Shown here: piece by piece, positions 7,134-15,891 of the stretch
Layout: every line of letters starts with the position of its first letter
Numbering within the stretch: position 1 is the first letter of the stretch
Source: Pedobacter psychrodurus
GTDB lineage: Bacteria > Bacteroidota > Bacteroidia > Sphingobacteriales > Sphingobacteriaceae
Assembly: GCF_004331735.1 (NCBI RefSeq)
Contig: NZ_SJSO01000033.1
Span: 1 to 45,746 of the forward strand
Reading direction: 5' to 3'
Length of the DNA: 45,746 nt
Program-made: the position numbers and the translations under genes
Notes under the pieces: generated by a model
What the model saw: the letters and a program-made list of their open reading frames with translations, nothing else
Told to the model about the DNA's origin: nothing
Database searches by the model: none

Positions 7134-9068
7134 CTAGCCTTTTTTAGCTTTGCTTTCTTCGCCTTCTAATTGCGATTTCAATTGAGCCAATACGTCTAAA
7201 TCTCCTAAAGTAGATTTCTCTACAGAATCTTTAACTTTTTTAACAGCAGTTACAGCAGCTTTAGCTTCTTTTTTCTTAGTTGCTCTTTCTTCAGCAACAG
7301 CTTCAGCTTTAACCTCTTCCCAGATACGGGCGTGAGATACTACAATGCGTTTTGCTTCTTTGTTGAATTCAATGATTTTGAAGTCATTGGTTTCTTCAGC
7401 TTTAACTGATGTACCATCTTCTTTAACCATGTGTTTAGTTGGTACGAAACCTTCTACACCATATGGTAAAGCAATAACAGCACCTTTATCAGTTACTTTA
7501 ACAACAGTACCTTGGTGAACCGAATCTAAAGTGAAGATCGTTTCGAAAGTATCCCAAGGGTTTTCTTCCAATTGTTTGTGACCTAAGCTTAATTTACGGT
7601 TATCAACATCAAGTTCTAAAACAACAACATCTAATACATCACCAACTTTAGTGAATTCGTTAGGGTGGTTTACTTTTTTAGACCATGATAAATCAGAGAT
7701 GTGGATTAAACCATCAATACCTTCTTCGATTTCAACAAAAACACCGAAGTTAGTCATGTTTTTAACAGTAGCTGTATGCTTGCTTCCAACTGGGAATTTA
7801 GCAGCAACTTCTTGCCATGGATCGTTAGATAATTGTTTAATACCTAAGCTCATTTTACGCTCGTCTCTGTCTAAAGTTAAAACTTCAGCTTCGATCTCAT
7901 CACCAACTTTTAAGAATTCTTGTGGATTTCTTAAGTTTTGTGACCAGCTCATTTCAGAAACGTGGATTAAACCTTCAACACCTGGGATAATTTCTAAGAA
8001 AGCACCGTAATCTGCAACAGTTACGATTTTTCCTTTTACTTTAGAACCAACTTGGATGTCGGTGCTTAAGTTCTCCCAAGGGTGTGGAGTTAATTGTTTT
8101 AAGCCTAAAGCGATACGTTTTTTCTCATCATCAAAATCTAAAACAACCACGTTGATTTTTTCATCTAATGATAATACTTCTTTTGGATGCTCTATGCGGC
8201 CCCAAGAAATATCAGTAATGTGAAGTAAACCATCAACACCACCTAAATCGATGAACACACCGAAATCAGTAATGTTTTTAACAGTACCTTCTAGTACCTG
8301 ACCTTTTTCTAATTTAGAAACGATCTCTACTTTTTGGCTTTCTAAATCGTCTTCGATTAACACTTTATGAGAAACTACTACGTTTTTAAACTCATGGTTA
8401 ATTTTAACAACTTTGAATTCCATTGTTTTACCCACGTATACATCGTAATCGCGGATAGGTTTAATATCAATTTGAGATCCTGGTAAGAAAGCTTCAACGC
8501 CCATGATATCAACAATTAAACCACCTTTAGTACGGCTCTTAACGAAACCGTTGATGATTCTATCATTTTCAAGAGCCTCGTTAATCGCTTCCCATGATCT
8601 TTGGGTTTTAGCTCTTTTGCGAGAAAGGATCAATTGACCGTTAGCGTCTTCTGGTGCTTCAACGAAAACGTCAACTGAATCGCCGATTTTAAGATCTGGT
8701 GTATCACGGAATTCTGAAGTAGAAACTAAACCGTCTGATTTGAAACCTACGTTTAATACTACGTCTTTGTTGTTAATTGAAACAACGATACCGCTAATGA
8801 TTTCACCTTTAGTGATCTGATTGAATGTTCCAGCATACATATCTTCAAACTTTTTACGGTCTGCGTCATTGTAATTACCGAAAACTTTTTCATCTGCATC
8901 CCAATCGAAATCTTCGGTTGGTGTTGCTAATGATGATTTGATCGATTCGATCGAAACTGAATCAGCTTCTGATTCAATCGTTTCTTTTTCAGTCAGGCGT
9001 CCGCCTTCTCCCTGAAGTTCAGCTGTTTTAGCTGCTAATTCTTTTTCTGCTACTTGTTTTTTAGCCAT
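7134..9068 (-). CDS. rpsA: 30S ribosomal protein S1
   Basis: A 644-residue protein with six S1 RNA-binding domains, at roughly 88-160, 165-235, 255-325, 340-412, 425-497 and 512-582, flanked by an acidic N-terminus and a Lys/Ala-rich C-terminal tail. Repeated signatures such as GVFIDLGGVDGLLHITDISW and the variant GAFLEIIPGVEGLIHVSEMS mark the central domains. S1 brings mRNA to the small subunit, which matters in a phylum with few Shine-Dalgarno sites. The longer tails than in E. coli are usual for Bacteroidota. An unusual purine-rich AAAAAAGGAG precedes the ATG, and a TACCTTTG promoter box lies upstream. Confidence 0.96.
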   Translation of the reverse strand: MAKKQVAEKELAAKTAELQGEGGRLTEKETIESEADSVSIESIKSSLATPTEDFDWDADEKVFGNYNDADRKKFEDMYAGTFNQITKGEIISGIVVSINNKDVVLNVGFKSDGLVSTSEFRDTPDLKIGDSVDVFVEAPEDANGQLILSRKRAKTQRSWEAINEALENDRIINGFVKSRTKGGLIVDIMGVEAFLPGSQIDIKPIRDYDVYVGKTMEFKVVKINHEFKNVVVSHKVLIEDDLESQKVEIVSKLEKGQVLEGTVKNITDFGVFIDLGGVDGLLHITDISWGRIEHPKEVLSLDEKINVVVLDFDDEKKRIALGLKQLTPHPWENLSTDIQVGSKVKGKIVTVADYGAFLEIIPGVEGLIHVSEMSWSQNLRNPQEFLKVGDEIEAEVLTLDRDERKMSLGIKQLSNDPWQEVAAKFPVGSKHTATVKNMTNFGVFVEIEEGIDGLIHISDLSWSKKVNHPNEFTKVGDVLDVVVLELDVDNRKLSLGHKQLEENPWDTFETIFTLDSVHQGTVVKVTDKGAVIALPYGVEGFVPTKHMVKEDGTSVKAEETNDFKIIEFNKEAKRIVVSHARIWEEVKAEAVAEERATKKKEAKAAVTAVKKVKDSVEKSTLGDLDVLAQLKSQLEGEESKAKKG

Positions 9069-9105
9069 TAATTAATTATCTCCTTTTTTCCCTATTTAGG
9101 GACTG

Positions 9106-9113
9106 CAAAGGTA
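9106..9113 (-). promoter_or_regulatory. -7 box TACCTTTG for rpsA
   Basis: Perfect TAnnTTTG on the minus strand, 37 bases before the rpsA ATG at 9068. A GGAG stretch lies between it and the start codon, one of the few Shine-Dalgarno-like sites in the window. Confidence 0.7.
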
Positions 9114-9348
9114 AAAATATTTTAATTAATAGAAAAGATTTTTTTAATAAATCTTGCTGATTTTTAGCGCTTTATAATTTCCCTCCCTTGGAGAGCCTGC
9201 TCCGATTCCTTCGGAGGGTGCCTGAAAGGCGGGGTGGTTATTTCAATTTGCCACATGTTTTTCCAAAATGTAGCTGGTTTATTTTAGAATTAATCGCCTT
9301 GTTATTCATAATTATTTGAAAATGAGCGCCCATATTTCATCGGAAACA

Positions 9349-9410
9349 GCAGTCCTGCTATCGCTTATAGTCCTCACTACGTTCCGGGCTATTCCGCTCT
9401 ATCAGGTTTA
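9349..9410 (-). repeat. Single copy of the TAAACCYGA repeat module, reverse orientation
   Basis: On the minus strand it starts TAAACCTGATAGAGCGGAAT, has a diverged internal hairpin (GCCCGGAAC...GACTAT) and ends AGCAGGACTGC. It matches the left-hand module of the paired elements at 35.8 and 42.9 kb with the inner hairpin replaced. Confidence 0.65.
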
Positions 9411-9571
9411 AAAACAAGGGCTGTGCACAAATGCCTGCCAAACGTTCTTACGGAACGGTTTATTAAATTAAGGCGGAAATAATAAAATATTGTCATCCTG
9501 AGGGATAATTTATTGCATAAAAATCAGGATATCACAGAGGATTTTTAGTGCAGTGACAGGTTGCGCGGAAT

Positions 9572-9641
9572 CGTCATTCCCAACTTGATTGGGAATCGTA
9601 ATGCAATAAGCTTTAAGATTCCCGCCTGCGCGGGAATGACG
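9572..9641. repeat. GTCAT-ended palindrome with nested hairpins
   Basis: The left arm CGTCATTCCCAACTTGATTG is mirrored by a right arm ending GCGCGGGAATGACG. Each arm also folds on itself (TTCCCAACTTGATTGGGAA; TTCCCGCCTGCGCGGGAA). Such four-arm structures are typical of REP-like DNA and can block or pause transcription. Confidence 0.7.
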
Positions 9642-9760
9642 ATCATTCTATTGGATCTGTCAATGATAGCCTGTCGAAGGATAATCTCTTGCCTTTTAAA
9701 AAGATTCTGAAACAAGTTCAGAATGACGAATAAATAAAGAGTATCTAAAATGATAAACTT

Positions 9761-10741
9761 CTATTTTTTCGTAAAAGTCCCTCTGGTAAAACCTTCACCA
9801 ATTAATGTTTCATCATCTCTGATTAATAGCATTATCGTGTTCTGCTGATCGTAAAGTTTGATCATGTCCCCCTCAATAACGTATTTTGAGGTGAAAATAG
9901 AATCGGTATAGGCATCGGTAACAGTCACCGAATCTTTCGATTTAAAATTAAAGGTTTTGTACTGTATATCTTCGTCGCTTGCAAAGGTGCCTGTTACCAC
10001 TTTTGCCTGTATAAAGGTAATGAAGCAGAAATAGCCAATTACCAAGATTACAACTACAGAAAAACCGATCAAAAATTTATTGCCACTGGCATATTTAATC
10101 GAAAAGTATAATATGGTAATCAGTATTAAGGCTACAACCACAAAAAAGATGATGTTCGTATAATCTTTGTTTTCTTGAGGTACCGATGCCGCAATGCTTG
10201 TTTTTTCGGCTGCTGCTTTTACCGGAGAAATCCTTACTAAAAATTCTTTACTCACCCATCCTTCTCCATTGGTGACCTTAATTTTATAGAAACTTGTGTT
10301 TGATGAATCGATCACGGCAACATTTTCATTTTTAGGCAGGTACCCAACAATTTTGCTTTTCGGATCAGCTTGTTGCCTAACCCGTAAATCGTCGGCAGTT
10401 ACGCGATATAGGTCGGTGCTTGTTGCCCTTTGTGGGCTGGCATCGGGCTGTGCGGTATTTGCCTGAGGAGTTGATGGTTTAGCTGCCGGTGCAATTTTTT
10501 CGATGAAATCTTTGCTTACCCAACCTTCGCGGTTTTTAAACTTTACTTTGTAAAACTTGGCATTGCTTGCATCTAAAACCGTAATATTTTCATTTTGAGC
10601 AATATTTCCAATAACCTTACTTTTCGGATCGCTACTTTGCCTTACACGCAATTTGTCAGCTTTAACACGATACAATTCTTGTGCATTTAAACGGTAAGCA
10701 AAAATAGAAAGAGCGATTAGGAGGAAGAAAATTCTAGTCAT
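9761..10741 (-). CDS. Exported/membrane protein with two SH3 domains
   Basis: A 326-residue protein starting at ATG 10739-10741; an in-frame TTG at 10798 gives a worse N-terminus. A signal peptide (residues 1-20, ending YRLNAQ) is followed by two bacterial SH3 domains at about 22-84 and 110-172, each with the pattern LYRV.AD.LRVRQ...DPKSK..G and GWVSK.F. A linker leads to two transmembrane helices around 192-245 and a C-terminal about 80-residue domain I do not recognise. Bacterial SH3 domains often bind peptidoglycan, so an envelope role is likely. It is downstream of a TAATTTTG box. Confidence 0.8.
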   Translation of the reverse strand: MTRIFFLLIALSIFAYRLNAQELYRVKADKLRVRQSSDPKSKVIGNIAQNENITVLDASNAKFYKVKFKNREGWVSKDFIEKIAPAAKPSTPQANTAQPDASPQRATSTDLYRVTADDLRVRQQADPKSKIVGYLPKNENVAVIDSSNTSFYKIKVTNGEGWVSKEFLVRISPVKAAAEKTSIAASVPQENKDYTNIIFFVVVALILITILYFSIKYASGNKFLIGFSVVVILVIGYFCFITFIQAKVVTGTFASDEDIQYKTFNFKSKDSVTVTDAYTDSIFTSKYVIEGDMIKLYDQQNTIMLLIRDDETLIGEGFTRGTFTKK

Positions 10742-10815
10742 AAGTATAGGATTCTGCGAAACAGTTTTAATAGGTAATTGCAAACACGCTATAAGCAAAC
10801 ACCGTGCTAAGTGTT

Positions 10816-10823
10816 CAAAATTA
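10816..10823 (-). promoter_or_regulatory. -7 box TAATTTTG for the SH3-domain gene
   Basis: Perfect TAnnTTTG on the minus strand, 75 bases before the preferred ATG and 18 bases before the alternative TTG. This leaves some doubt about the true start. Confidence 0.5.
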
Positions 10824-10932
10824 GAAAATACTTTTAATAGGTGGGGATAAGATTGAAAAAAAGGTGCTGCTCCTTTCCTTAAAAAATCTTCTTGAGCAAG
10901 GTCAAAGCATCTTATAAAATAGATAAGCTGAA

Positions 10933-12438
10933 CTACCAGCTTCCTCCAGAACCACCACCGCTGCTACTGCCACCACCCCAGCTACTCCTTGATGATGAAG
11001 ATGAAGAGCTGCTACTGGACGAGGAGGAACTTGATGAGGAACTCGATTCAACTAACATGGCAAGTGTTATCCATTTTATAAATTCTGTTTTTTTACAAAA
11101 GCCACATTCGTTTATCAGCTTCGCCTGGCCTTCATGACTGTAAGTGGCCTGTTTAACCGTTACGCGTTCATTCAGTTTGTATGTCCTAAAAGCACACCCA
11201 GGACATTCAGTATAACTATTGTATTCTTCCGCAGGCCATGCCTTAATAATATGTTCATTATGGTCTGCACTTTCCCAAATATCATAATCGTACGCCAAAA
11301 CAACTTCTTCCTTACGTTGCCCTGCTGTTAAAAATGGTTTTCCTTCAGTGTTGATATCACGATCTACCCGAATCATTGGCTTCTTTTTACTATCCAAAAT
11401 TGGCTTGAAACGATCAATTGTTTTAACACGCTTGATGAGGTGGAGTATAATTGCTATTAAAATTATAGGAGAGAATAGTATTAACCACCAGTTCTTTTTG
11501 TGGAAAGCCACAACGGCATCAAAGAAATTTTTGTCGTCCTGATGTGCTTTTCTTAATGTCGACAAATAGAAAAGATACCGAAAGAAAAGGGCTATAGCCA
11601 GTATAGTAAAAAGAATATAGGGGATATGTGCTAATTTTATCTTTTCGAACAGCTCAAAAGCATCGGTAAAAACAAATATAAAAATAGAAACGAATACAAT
11701 AAAGAAAACCACCCCACAGCCTTTCGCTATGGTAGTATCATAACTATTTTTATTCTTATCAAAGCCTTTTAGATTTAAGCCATTTTTGGCCTGCCTGTTC
11801 ACAATTTTGAACACCCCAAAAAATGCCAGTAGGATAATTCCCGTAGGGAGCCAAAAATTTTCGAGTGAACTGTTGCTTTCGTGTTGGGTGAAAAACTGAT
11901 TGAGCTCTGATTTATGTTCAGGGTTTAAAATAATTACCCCAATGGCATTAATGGTATTGGTAATTCCTGTACTAAAATCGTTTTGTCTAAAAGCAGGTAA
12001 GAGATTCTGCTCGGCAATATGTTTAAGTTTTACGTCTGGTAATACACCTTCAGTTCCGGTGCCCGTAATAAAGCGGTATTTGCGGCGATCTTTCGAAATA
12101 AACAACAACAATCCGTTATTGCTTGTTTTTTGCCCAATTCCCCAGGTATTAAAGAGTTCATAAGCAAAATCGAAATCTTCTTTGTCATGGTCGAAATCGT
12201 TAATAATCACCACTGCCACCTGAACATTGGTTTCACGTTCGAACTGGGCAATGGTATTATTTAAGCCCGAAACCGCACTACTTCCCAAAATGCTGTCAGG
12301 ATCACTTACATAACCCCCACCATTGTTTTTGGGATCTGGAATATCTTTTACTTTGTAAGCAGTTTGCCCAAAAGTAATATTGGCAACTAAAAGAAAGAAT
12401 AGTAGGGCAGCGGGTTTAAACAAATAGGTGTTGAGCAT
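10933..12438 (-). CDS. TPM-domain membrane protein with poly-serine tail
   Basis: A 501-residue protein with an N-terminal signal segment (ending NITFGQ), a TPM domain at about 30-175 (FERETNVQVAVVIINDFD; GLLLFISKDRRKYRFITG), and four hydrophobic helices between about 190 and 340. A cytosolic region carries two CxxC pairs (CPGC, CGFC; about 410-450) that look like a zinc ribbon. The C-terminus is a run of 19 serines followed by RSSWGGGSSSGGGSGGSW. TPM proteins are membrane-associated and have been linked to photosystem II repair in plants and to envelope functions in bacteria; the role here is unknown. Gly/Ser tails are common in the family, though this serine run is extreme. Confidence 0.88.
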   Translation of the reverse strand: MLNTYLFKPAALLFFLLVANITFGQTAYKVKDIPDPKNNGGGYVSDPDSILGSSAVSGLNNTIAQFERETNVQVAVVIINDFDHDKEDFDFAYELFNTWGIGQKTSNNGLLLFISKDRRKYRFITGTGTEGVLPDVKLKHIAEQNLLPAFRQNDFSTGITNTINAIGVIILNPEHKSELNQFFTQHESNSSLENFWLPTGIILLAFFGVFKIVNRQAKNGLNLKGFDKNKNSYDTTIAKGCGVVFFIVFVSIFIFVFTDAFELFEKIKLAHIPYILFTILAIALFFRYLFYLSTLRKAHQDDKNFFDAVVAFHKKNWWLILFSPIILIAIILHLIKRVKTIDRFKPILDSKKKPMIRVDRDINTEGKPFLTAGQRKEEVVLAYDYDIWESADHNEHIIKAWPAEEYNSYTECPGCAFRTYKLNERVTVKQATYSHEGQAKLINECGFCKKTEFIKWITLAMLVESSSSSSSSSSSSSSSSSSSRSSWGGGSSSGGGSGGSW

Positions 12439-12498
12439 CGTATAAATTTAGGTGTAAGGTTTTTACATCATCATTCAACAATTGAGTACCAATATGGT

Positions 12499-13329
12499 TT
12501 ACTCTTTTAATATTTTAGCCAATACCTTATCCAGTTTTGCTTTATCTTTCATGTATGCTTCCAAATCGTAAAGTTGCACCGTTTTAAATTCTATCGGGTG
12601 ACTTTCGCTCTGTAATGAAATATAACCTGAAGTTAATGCTTTGCCATCTATTTTAACTTTTGGATCAAAATTCGAAACGCTACCACCACCAATTTGAGGT
12701 TTGGTGTATTCTAAAACCACTTCGCCTGCAATAATGTGTTTTACAACCGAATCACCTAAAACTAAAAATTCCGCGGTTACCCATTGGTCGCCAGCATAGG
12801 TTTTTGATTTAGAGTCTAAACAGTGTCCGGTAAATAGTTTTCCGTTATAATCAATTAGTGTTCCAGGTGTGCATACGTTACTGGTATGGCGTTCATGTTC
12901 ACCATCTCCACCCAGAATTTGGGCTTCAATCGAAATCGGGAAATCCTGATCTTTCAACATTGTTGCAGGGTCTTGGCAATGTAACATGGCACCACTATTT
13001 CTGGTTGCCCAACCTTCACCACCTTTAGCCTGATCGCCAACAAAACGATAGGTTACTTTTAATAGGTAAGCCGAAAACGGTTTTTTATAGAAAATATGTC
13101 CGTATTGTTTATCAAATTCATTGTATCCATCATAACTCACCTTCATCACACCATTTTCTACGCGGAAAGTATTGGCATAATTTTCTTTGTATTCGTGTTT
13201 GGCAATTTTAATATTCCAATCTTTTAAATCTTTTCCATTAAAGAGATTGATCCAGCCTTTTTGAGCCTTGGCATTGAGGATAGTAAGCGATAAAAATAAT
13301 ACCGCAAGATAAATTGATTTTAATTTCAT
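12499..13329 (-). CDS. Exported DUF1080 (3-keto-disaccharide hydrolase family) protein
   Basis: A 276-residue secreted protein with a signal peptide (residues 1-22, ending LNAKAQ) and one jelly-roll DUF1080 domain covering most of the rest, starting at GWINLFNGKDLKDWNIK. Members include 3-keto-glucoside hydrolases and glycan-binding proteins. The typical family stretch SGAMLHCQDP and the histidine-containing GDGEHERHTSN are present. No 3-keto-sugar dehydrogenase or SusCD pair is adjacent, so the substrate is not indicated. Confidence 0.85.
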   Translation of the reverse strand: MKLKSIYLAVLFLSLTILNAKAQKGWINLFNGKDLKDWNIKIAKHEYKENYANTFRVENGVMKVSYDGYNEFDKQYGHIFYKKPFSAYLLKVTYRFVGDQAKGGEGWATRNSGAMLHCQDPATMLKDQDFPISIEAQILGGDGEHERHTSNVCTPGTLIDYNGKLFTGHCLDSKSKTYAGDQWVTAEFLVLGDSVVKHIIAGEVVLEYTKPQIGGGSVSNFDPKVKIDGKALTSGYISLQSESHPIEFKTVQLYDLEAYMKDKAKLDKVLAKILKE

Positions 13330-13391
13330 AGTAACATTTGGGTTGGGTGCTAAAAATATGAAATTTTTTCTATCTCAGGAAACGGTAGGTT

Positions 13392-13445
13392 AGTCTGAAG
13401 TCTTTAGTCGGGAGTCTGAAGTCGATTTATTTGGAGTTTGAAGCC
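13392..13445. repeat. Short tandem repeat AGTCTGAAGTC
   Basis: Three spaced copies of an 11-base unit: AGTCTGAAGTC at 13392-13402 and 13413-13423, and a diverged AGTTTGAAGCC at 13435-13445. Related AGTCGG/GTCGGGAG text appears at 29785-29892. It lies in the 245-base gap between DUF1080 and cmk. Confidence 0.6.
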
Positions 13446-13574
13446 GATTAGCTATTTTAACAATTAACCAGTTTCGTTTTAAGATTGCTTTGTGCCTCGC
13501 AATGACAAATACGGCCATCAACCATCAACTCCTGAACCACTGGCTACTGAATTAATGACGAATAAACCAACAAG

Positions 13575-14255
13575 CTAATGAACCAAAAACGGCTCTACTC
13601 TTTCCATTGCAAAAGCCAATTGTTCTTCTTGGGTAAGGTCGGTATTATCCAGAATAACAGCATCATCAGCTCTAACTAAAGGACTTTCTTTTCTGGTGGT
13701 ATCGGCGTAGTCACGGTGCGCAAGGTTTTCAAAAACCTCTTCTAAAGTAGTTTCGTTATTACCTTTGCTCTCCAATTCCTTAAATCTGCGTTCGGCCCTG
13801 ATTTTCGGATCAGCTGTCATAAAAAATTTCACAGGGGCATCAGGGAAAACGGTAGTGCCAATATCACGGCCATCCATTACAATGTTTTTTGATTTGCCCA
13901 TGCGTTGCTGTTGTTTCACCATTTCATGGCGGACAATTTTGTGTGCTGAAACCTCACTCACATTTTCAGAAACAGGCATTAAACGGATTTCATCTGAAAC
14001 TTCTTCACCGTTAAGGGTAATGTGCGATTCGTAATCGCGGGAGTGGAAATTTAATTCGATATGTTTTAGTGCATCAACAACTTTAGTATCATCAGCAATA
14101 TCGATCTTATTTCTTAAGAAATATAGGGTTACGGCACGGTACATCGCTCCGCTATCTACATAAATGAAACCTAATTTTTTAGCTAATGCTTTCGCTAATG
14201 TACTTTTTCCGCAAGATGAATAGCCATCTATTGCTATTACTAGGTTTTTTTTCAT
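13575..14255 (-). CDS. cmk: Cytidylate kinase
   Basis: A 226-residue kinase phosphorylating CMP and dCMP with ATP, in pyrimidine nucleotide salvage and synthesis. The P-loop is GYSSCGKST (residues 11-19). The NMP-binding motif VDSGAMYRAVTLYF and the DGRDIGTTVFPDAPVKFF motif are both present, and RRFKELESKG marks the lid region. Length is normal. A TACCTTTG box lies seven bases before the ATG, suggesting a leaderless or nearly leaderless message. Divergent from the ferritin gene. Confidence 0.96.
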   Translation of the reverse strand: MKKNLVIAIDGYSSCGKSTLAKALAKKLGFIYVDSGAMYRAVTLYFLRNKIDIADDTKVVDALKHIELNFHSRDYESHITLNGEEVSDEIRLMPVSENVSEVSAHKIVRHEMVKQQQRMGKSKNIVMDGRDIGTTVFPDAPVKFFMTADPKIRAERRFKELESKGNNETTLEEVFENLAHRDYADTTRKESPLVRADDAVILDNTDLTQEEQLAFAMERVEPFLVH

Positions 14256-14262
14256 CGTATAG

Positions 14263-14270
14263 CAAAGGTA
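14263..14270 (-). promoter_or_regulatory. -7 box TACCTTTG seven bases before cmk
   Basis: Perfect TAnnTTTG on the minus strand. The final G is separated from the ATG by CTATACG only, so the transcript would start at or within a few bases of the start codon. Confidence 0.65.
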
Positions 14271-14386
14271 AAAAATAGAAACATAATGCTGAATTTTTTA
14301 TGGGTATAAAGATAGATTCTAAACAAGATACGGCTAAAACATTGATTTGCTGGATGTGTTTAATTATAAAAATAAATAGAAAATTT

Positions 14387-14902
14387 ATGTTACTATCTGA
14401 AAGAATGTTGGAGGCTTTGAATAACCAGGTTAAATTGGAAGCCCAATCATCACAAGTATATTTGGGAATTGCCTCATGGTTAGAAACGCAGCCAGGTTTA
14501 GAGGGATATACCGAGTTTTTCTACCGCCAAAGTGACGAAGAACGTCATCATATGCTTAAGCTGATTCATTATATCAATGATCGTGATGGGCATGCGATAA
14601 TTACAGCCCTTGAAATGCCCAAAAATTCTTTCGGACAGGTAATAGAAGTATTTCAGGATAATGAATTGCTGGTTTCAAAAAGCATTAACGATCTGGTAGA
14701 GCTTTCGCTGAATGAGAAAGATTATCTCACATTTAAATTTTTGCAATGGTATTTAGATGAGCAATTGGAAGAAGAAAAAATGGCGAAAACCATGTTAGAG
14801 AAACTTCAATTGGTTGGTAGTGATAGGGGAGGAATTTACCAGTTGGATAAGGATATTGTGGGTTTACGTAGCAAGGTAAGCGAATCGAAAGAGGGGGAGT
14901 AA
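14387..14902 (+). CDS. Ferritin
   Basis: A 171-residue iron-storage ferritin of the non-haem bacterial type, forming 24-subunit shells that oxidise and store iron. The start is the ATG at 14387 (MLLSERMLEALNNQ); the frame continues upstream with no sensible protein sequence. Ferroxidase-centre residues are visible: Glu18 and Tyr25 in KLEAQSSQVYL, Glu51 and His54 in DEERHH, and Gln126 in LDEQLEEEK. Followed 38 bases later by arfB. Confidence 0.95.
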   Translation: MLLSERMLEALNNQVKLEAQSSQVYLGIASWLETQPGLEGYTEFFYRQSDEERHHMLKLIHYINDRDGHAIITALEMPKNSFGQVIEVFQDNELLVSKSINDLVELSLNEKDYLTFKFLQWYLDEQLEEEKMAKTMLEKLQLVGSDRGGIYQLDKDIVGLRSKVSESKEGE

Positions 14903-14928
14903 TCTGTTATTATTAAATTCCAAATTAT

Positions 14929-14936
14929 TACTTTTG
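14929..14936 (+). promoter_or_regulatory. -7 box TACTTTTG four bases before arfB
   Basis: Perfect TAnnTTTG; only GCGGC-type spacing (CGGC after the G) separates it from the ATG at 14941. This implies that arfB has its own leaderless promoter although it closely follows the ferritin gene. The same TTTGCGSC-ATG layout occurs at 40857. Confidence 0.65.
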
Positions 14937-14940
14937 CGGC

Positions 14941-15351
14941 ATGTTGCCTACAAGAGATGAAATTTTACGATCAGTTAGCTTTAAAACTTCCCGAAGTGGA
15001 GGCAAAGGTGGGCAAAATGTAAATAAAGTTTCGAGTAAGGTAGAATTGATTTTCGACCTCGAAACTGCAGCTTATTTCGACGAAGATGAAAAGATACTAT
15101 TAAGATCCAGATTGGAAAACCGCCTAGATACCGATGGTTTATTGCATATTGTTTCGCAAGAGGATAGGAGTCAGCTACTGAATAAAGAAAAAACAGTTGC
15201 TAAGTTGATTGAATTGTTAAAACGATCGCTTCAGGTTCAGAAGAAAAGAAAAGCAACCAAAATCCCCAAAGGAGTTACTCAAAAAAGATTGAAGAATAAA
15301 GCTGTAAATTCAGATAAAAAGGAGAGTCGCAAAAGACCATCAATTGATTAA
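14941..15351 (+). CDS. arfB: Ribosome rescue peptidyl-tRNA hydrolase ArfB
   Basis: A 136-residue release-factor-like protein that hydrolyses peptidyl-tRNA on ribosomes stalled at mRNA ends. The catalytic GGQ is at residues 23-25 in SGGKGGQNVNKVSSKVEL. The Lys/Arg-rich C-terminal tail (KKRKATKIPKGVTQKRLKNK onward) inserts into the empty mRNA channel in known members. No stop-codon recognition domain is present, which separates it from RF1/RF2. Confidence 0.93.
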   Translation: MLPTRDEILRSVSFKTSRSGGKGGQNVNKVSSKVELIFDLETAAYFDEDEKILLRSRLENRLDTDGLLHIVSQEDRSQLLNKEKTVAKLIELLKRSLQVQKKRKATKIPKGVTQKRLKNKAVNSDKKESRKRPSID

Positions 15352-15353
15352 GT

Positions 15354-15869
15354 CTACGGTCTGATTTCTATTTTAGTTCCAATGTTTACAGCATAATACA
15401 ATTCGTCTACTTCGTTATTGGTTAACGCCATACAGCCGTTTGTCCAATCGAAAAGTCGTTGAAACTTGCCAATAAAACCTAGTTTATTTCTAACTCCATG
15501 TATTTTAATATCACCACCTGGTAATTTGTTGAGTGTTTTAGCTTTGGCAATATCTTTTTCATTTGGGTAAGATACTCCAAGGTTTTTATGGTACCCACTA
15601 TGTGGGTTTTTCGCATTGATGATATAAACTCCCTCGGGCGTTTTCTCATCACCTTCAAATTCTTTATGGCCAACTGGGCTGTCGCCCAACGAAATCTGAT
15701 AAGTTTTAATCAATATCTGCTTTGAATAAGCTAGTAATTGCCGATTTGATTTTTTAACAATGATATAATCGATTTCGGCATTAGTTGGTAATTTCTTTTC
15801 AGGATATAGATTGTAGATAACTGCACCAGTAATGAAGAACAAAATGATAAAAAAGATTATTTTTTTCAT
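15354..15869 (-). CDS. L,D-transpeptidase (YkuD family)
   Basis: A 171-residue envelope enzyme starting at ATG 15867-15869, with an N-terminal membrane anchor or signal helix (KKIIFFIILFFITGAVIY). The YkuD catalytic domain spans about 33-170. The active site is the His-Gly in IKIHGVRN and the nucleophile Cys in TNGCMAL, a variant of the SxGCxR motif in which Arg is replaced by Ala-Leu. Members cross-link peptidoglycan or attach proteins to it. It is 22 bases downstream of the LpxR-like gene and likely in one operon with it. Its stop lies two bases from the end of arfB on the other strand. Confidence 0.88.
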   Translation of the reverse strand: MKKIIFFIILFFITGAVIYNLYPEKKLPTNAEIDYIIVKKSNRQLLAYSKQILIKTYQISLGDSPVGHKEFEGDEKTPEGVYIINAKNPHSGYHKNLGVSYPNEKDIAKAKTLNKLPGGDIKIHGVRNKLGFIGKFQRLFDWTNGCMALTNNEVDELYYAVNIGTKIEIRP

Positions 15870-15891
15870 ACTCCACAAATTATTAATTAAC

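Larger units (their letters stand above)
9114..9760. other. Long non-coding gap filled with repeats
   Basis: No credible gene in about 650 bases. It holds a lone TAAACCYGA module (9349-9410), a hairpin-forming AACGTTCTTACGGAACGGTT just after it, a GTCAT-ended double palindrome (9572-9641), and fragments such as TGTCATCCTGAGG (9490s) and a hairpin GATTCTGAAACAAGTTCAGAAT near 9703 that end in GACG. The stretch CCTTGGAGAGCC...GGTGCCTGAAAGGC around 9185-9235 is another common palindromic fragment. Confidence 0.6.

Noticed and set aside
9509..9526. 18-base word TTTATTGCATAAAAATCA shared with 45391-45408
   Set aside because: AT-rich and without extended similarity on either side; chance is plausible in a window of this size.
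10892..11137. + strand frame of acidic and leucine/proline-rich composition
   Set aside because: It is the antisense of the poly-serine and glycine tail of the TPM gene; the odd composition follows from the serine codons.
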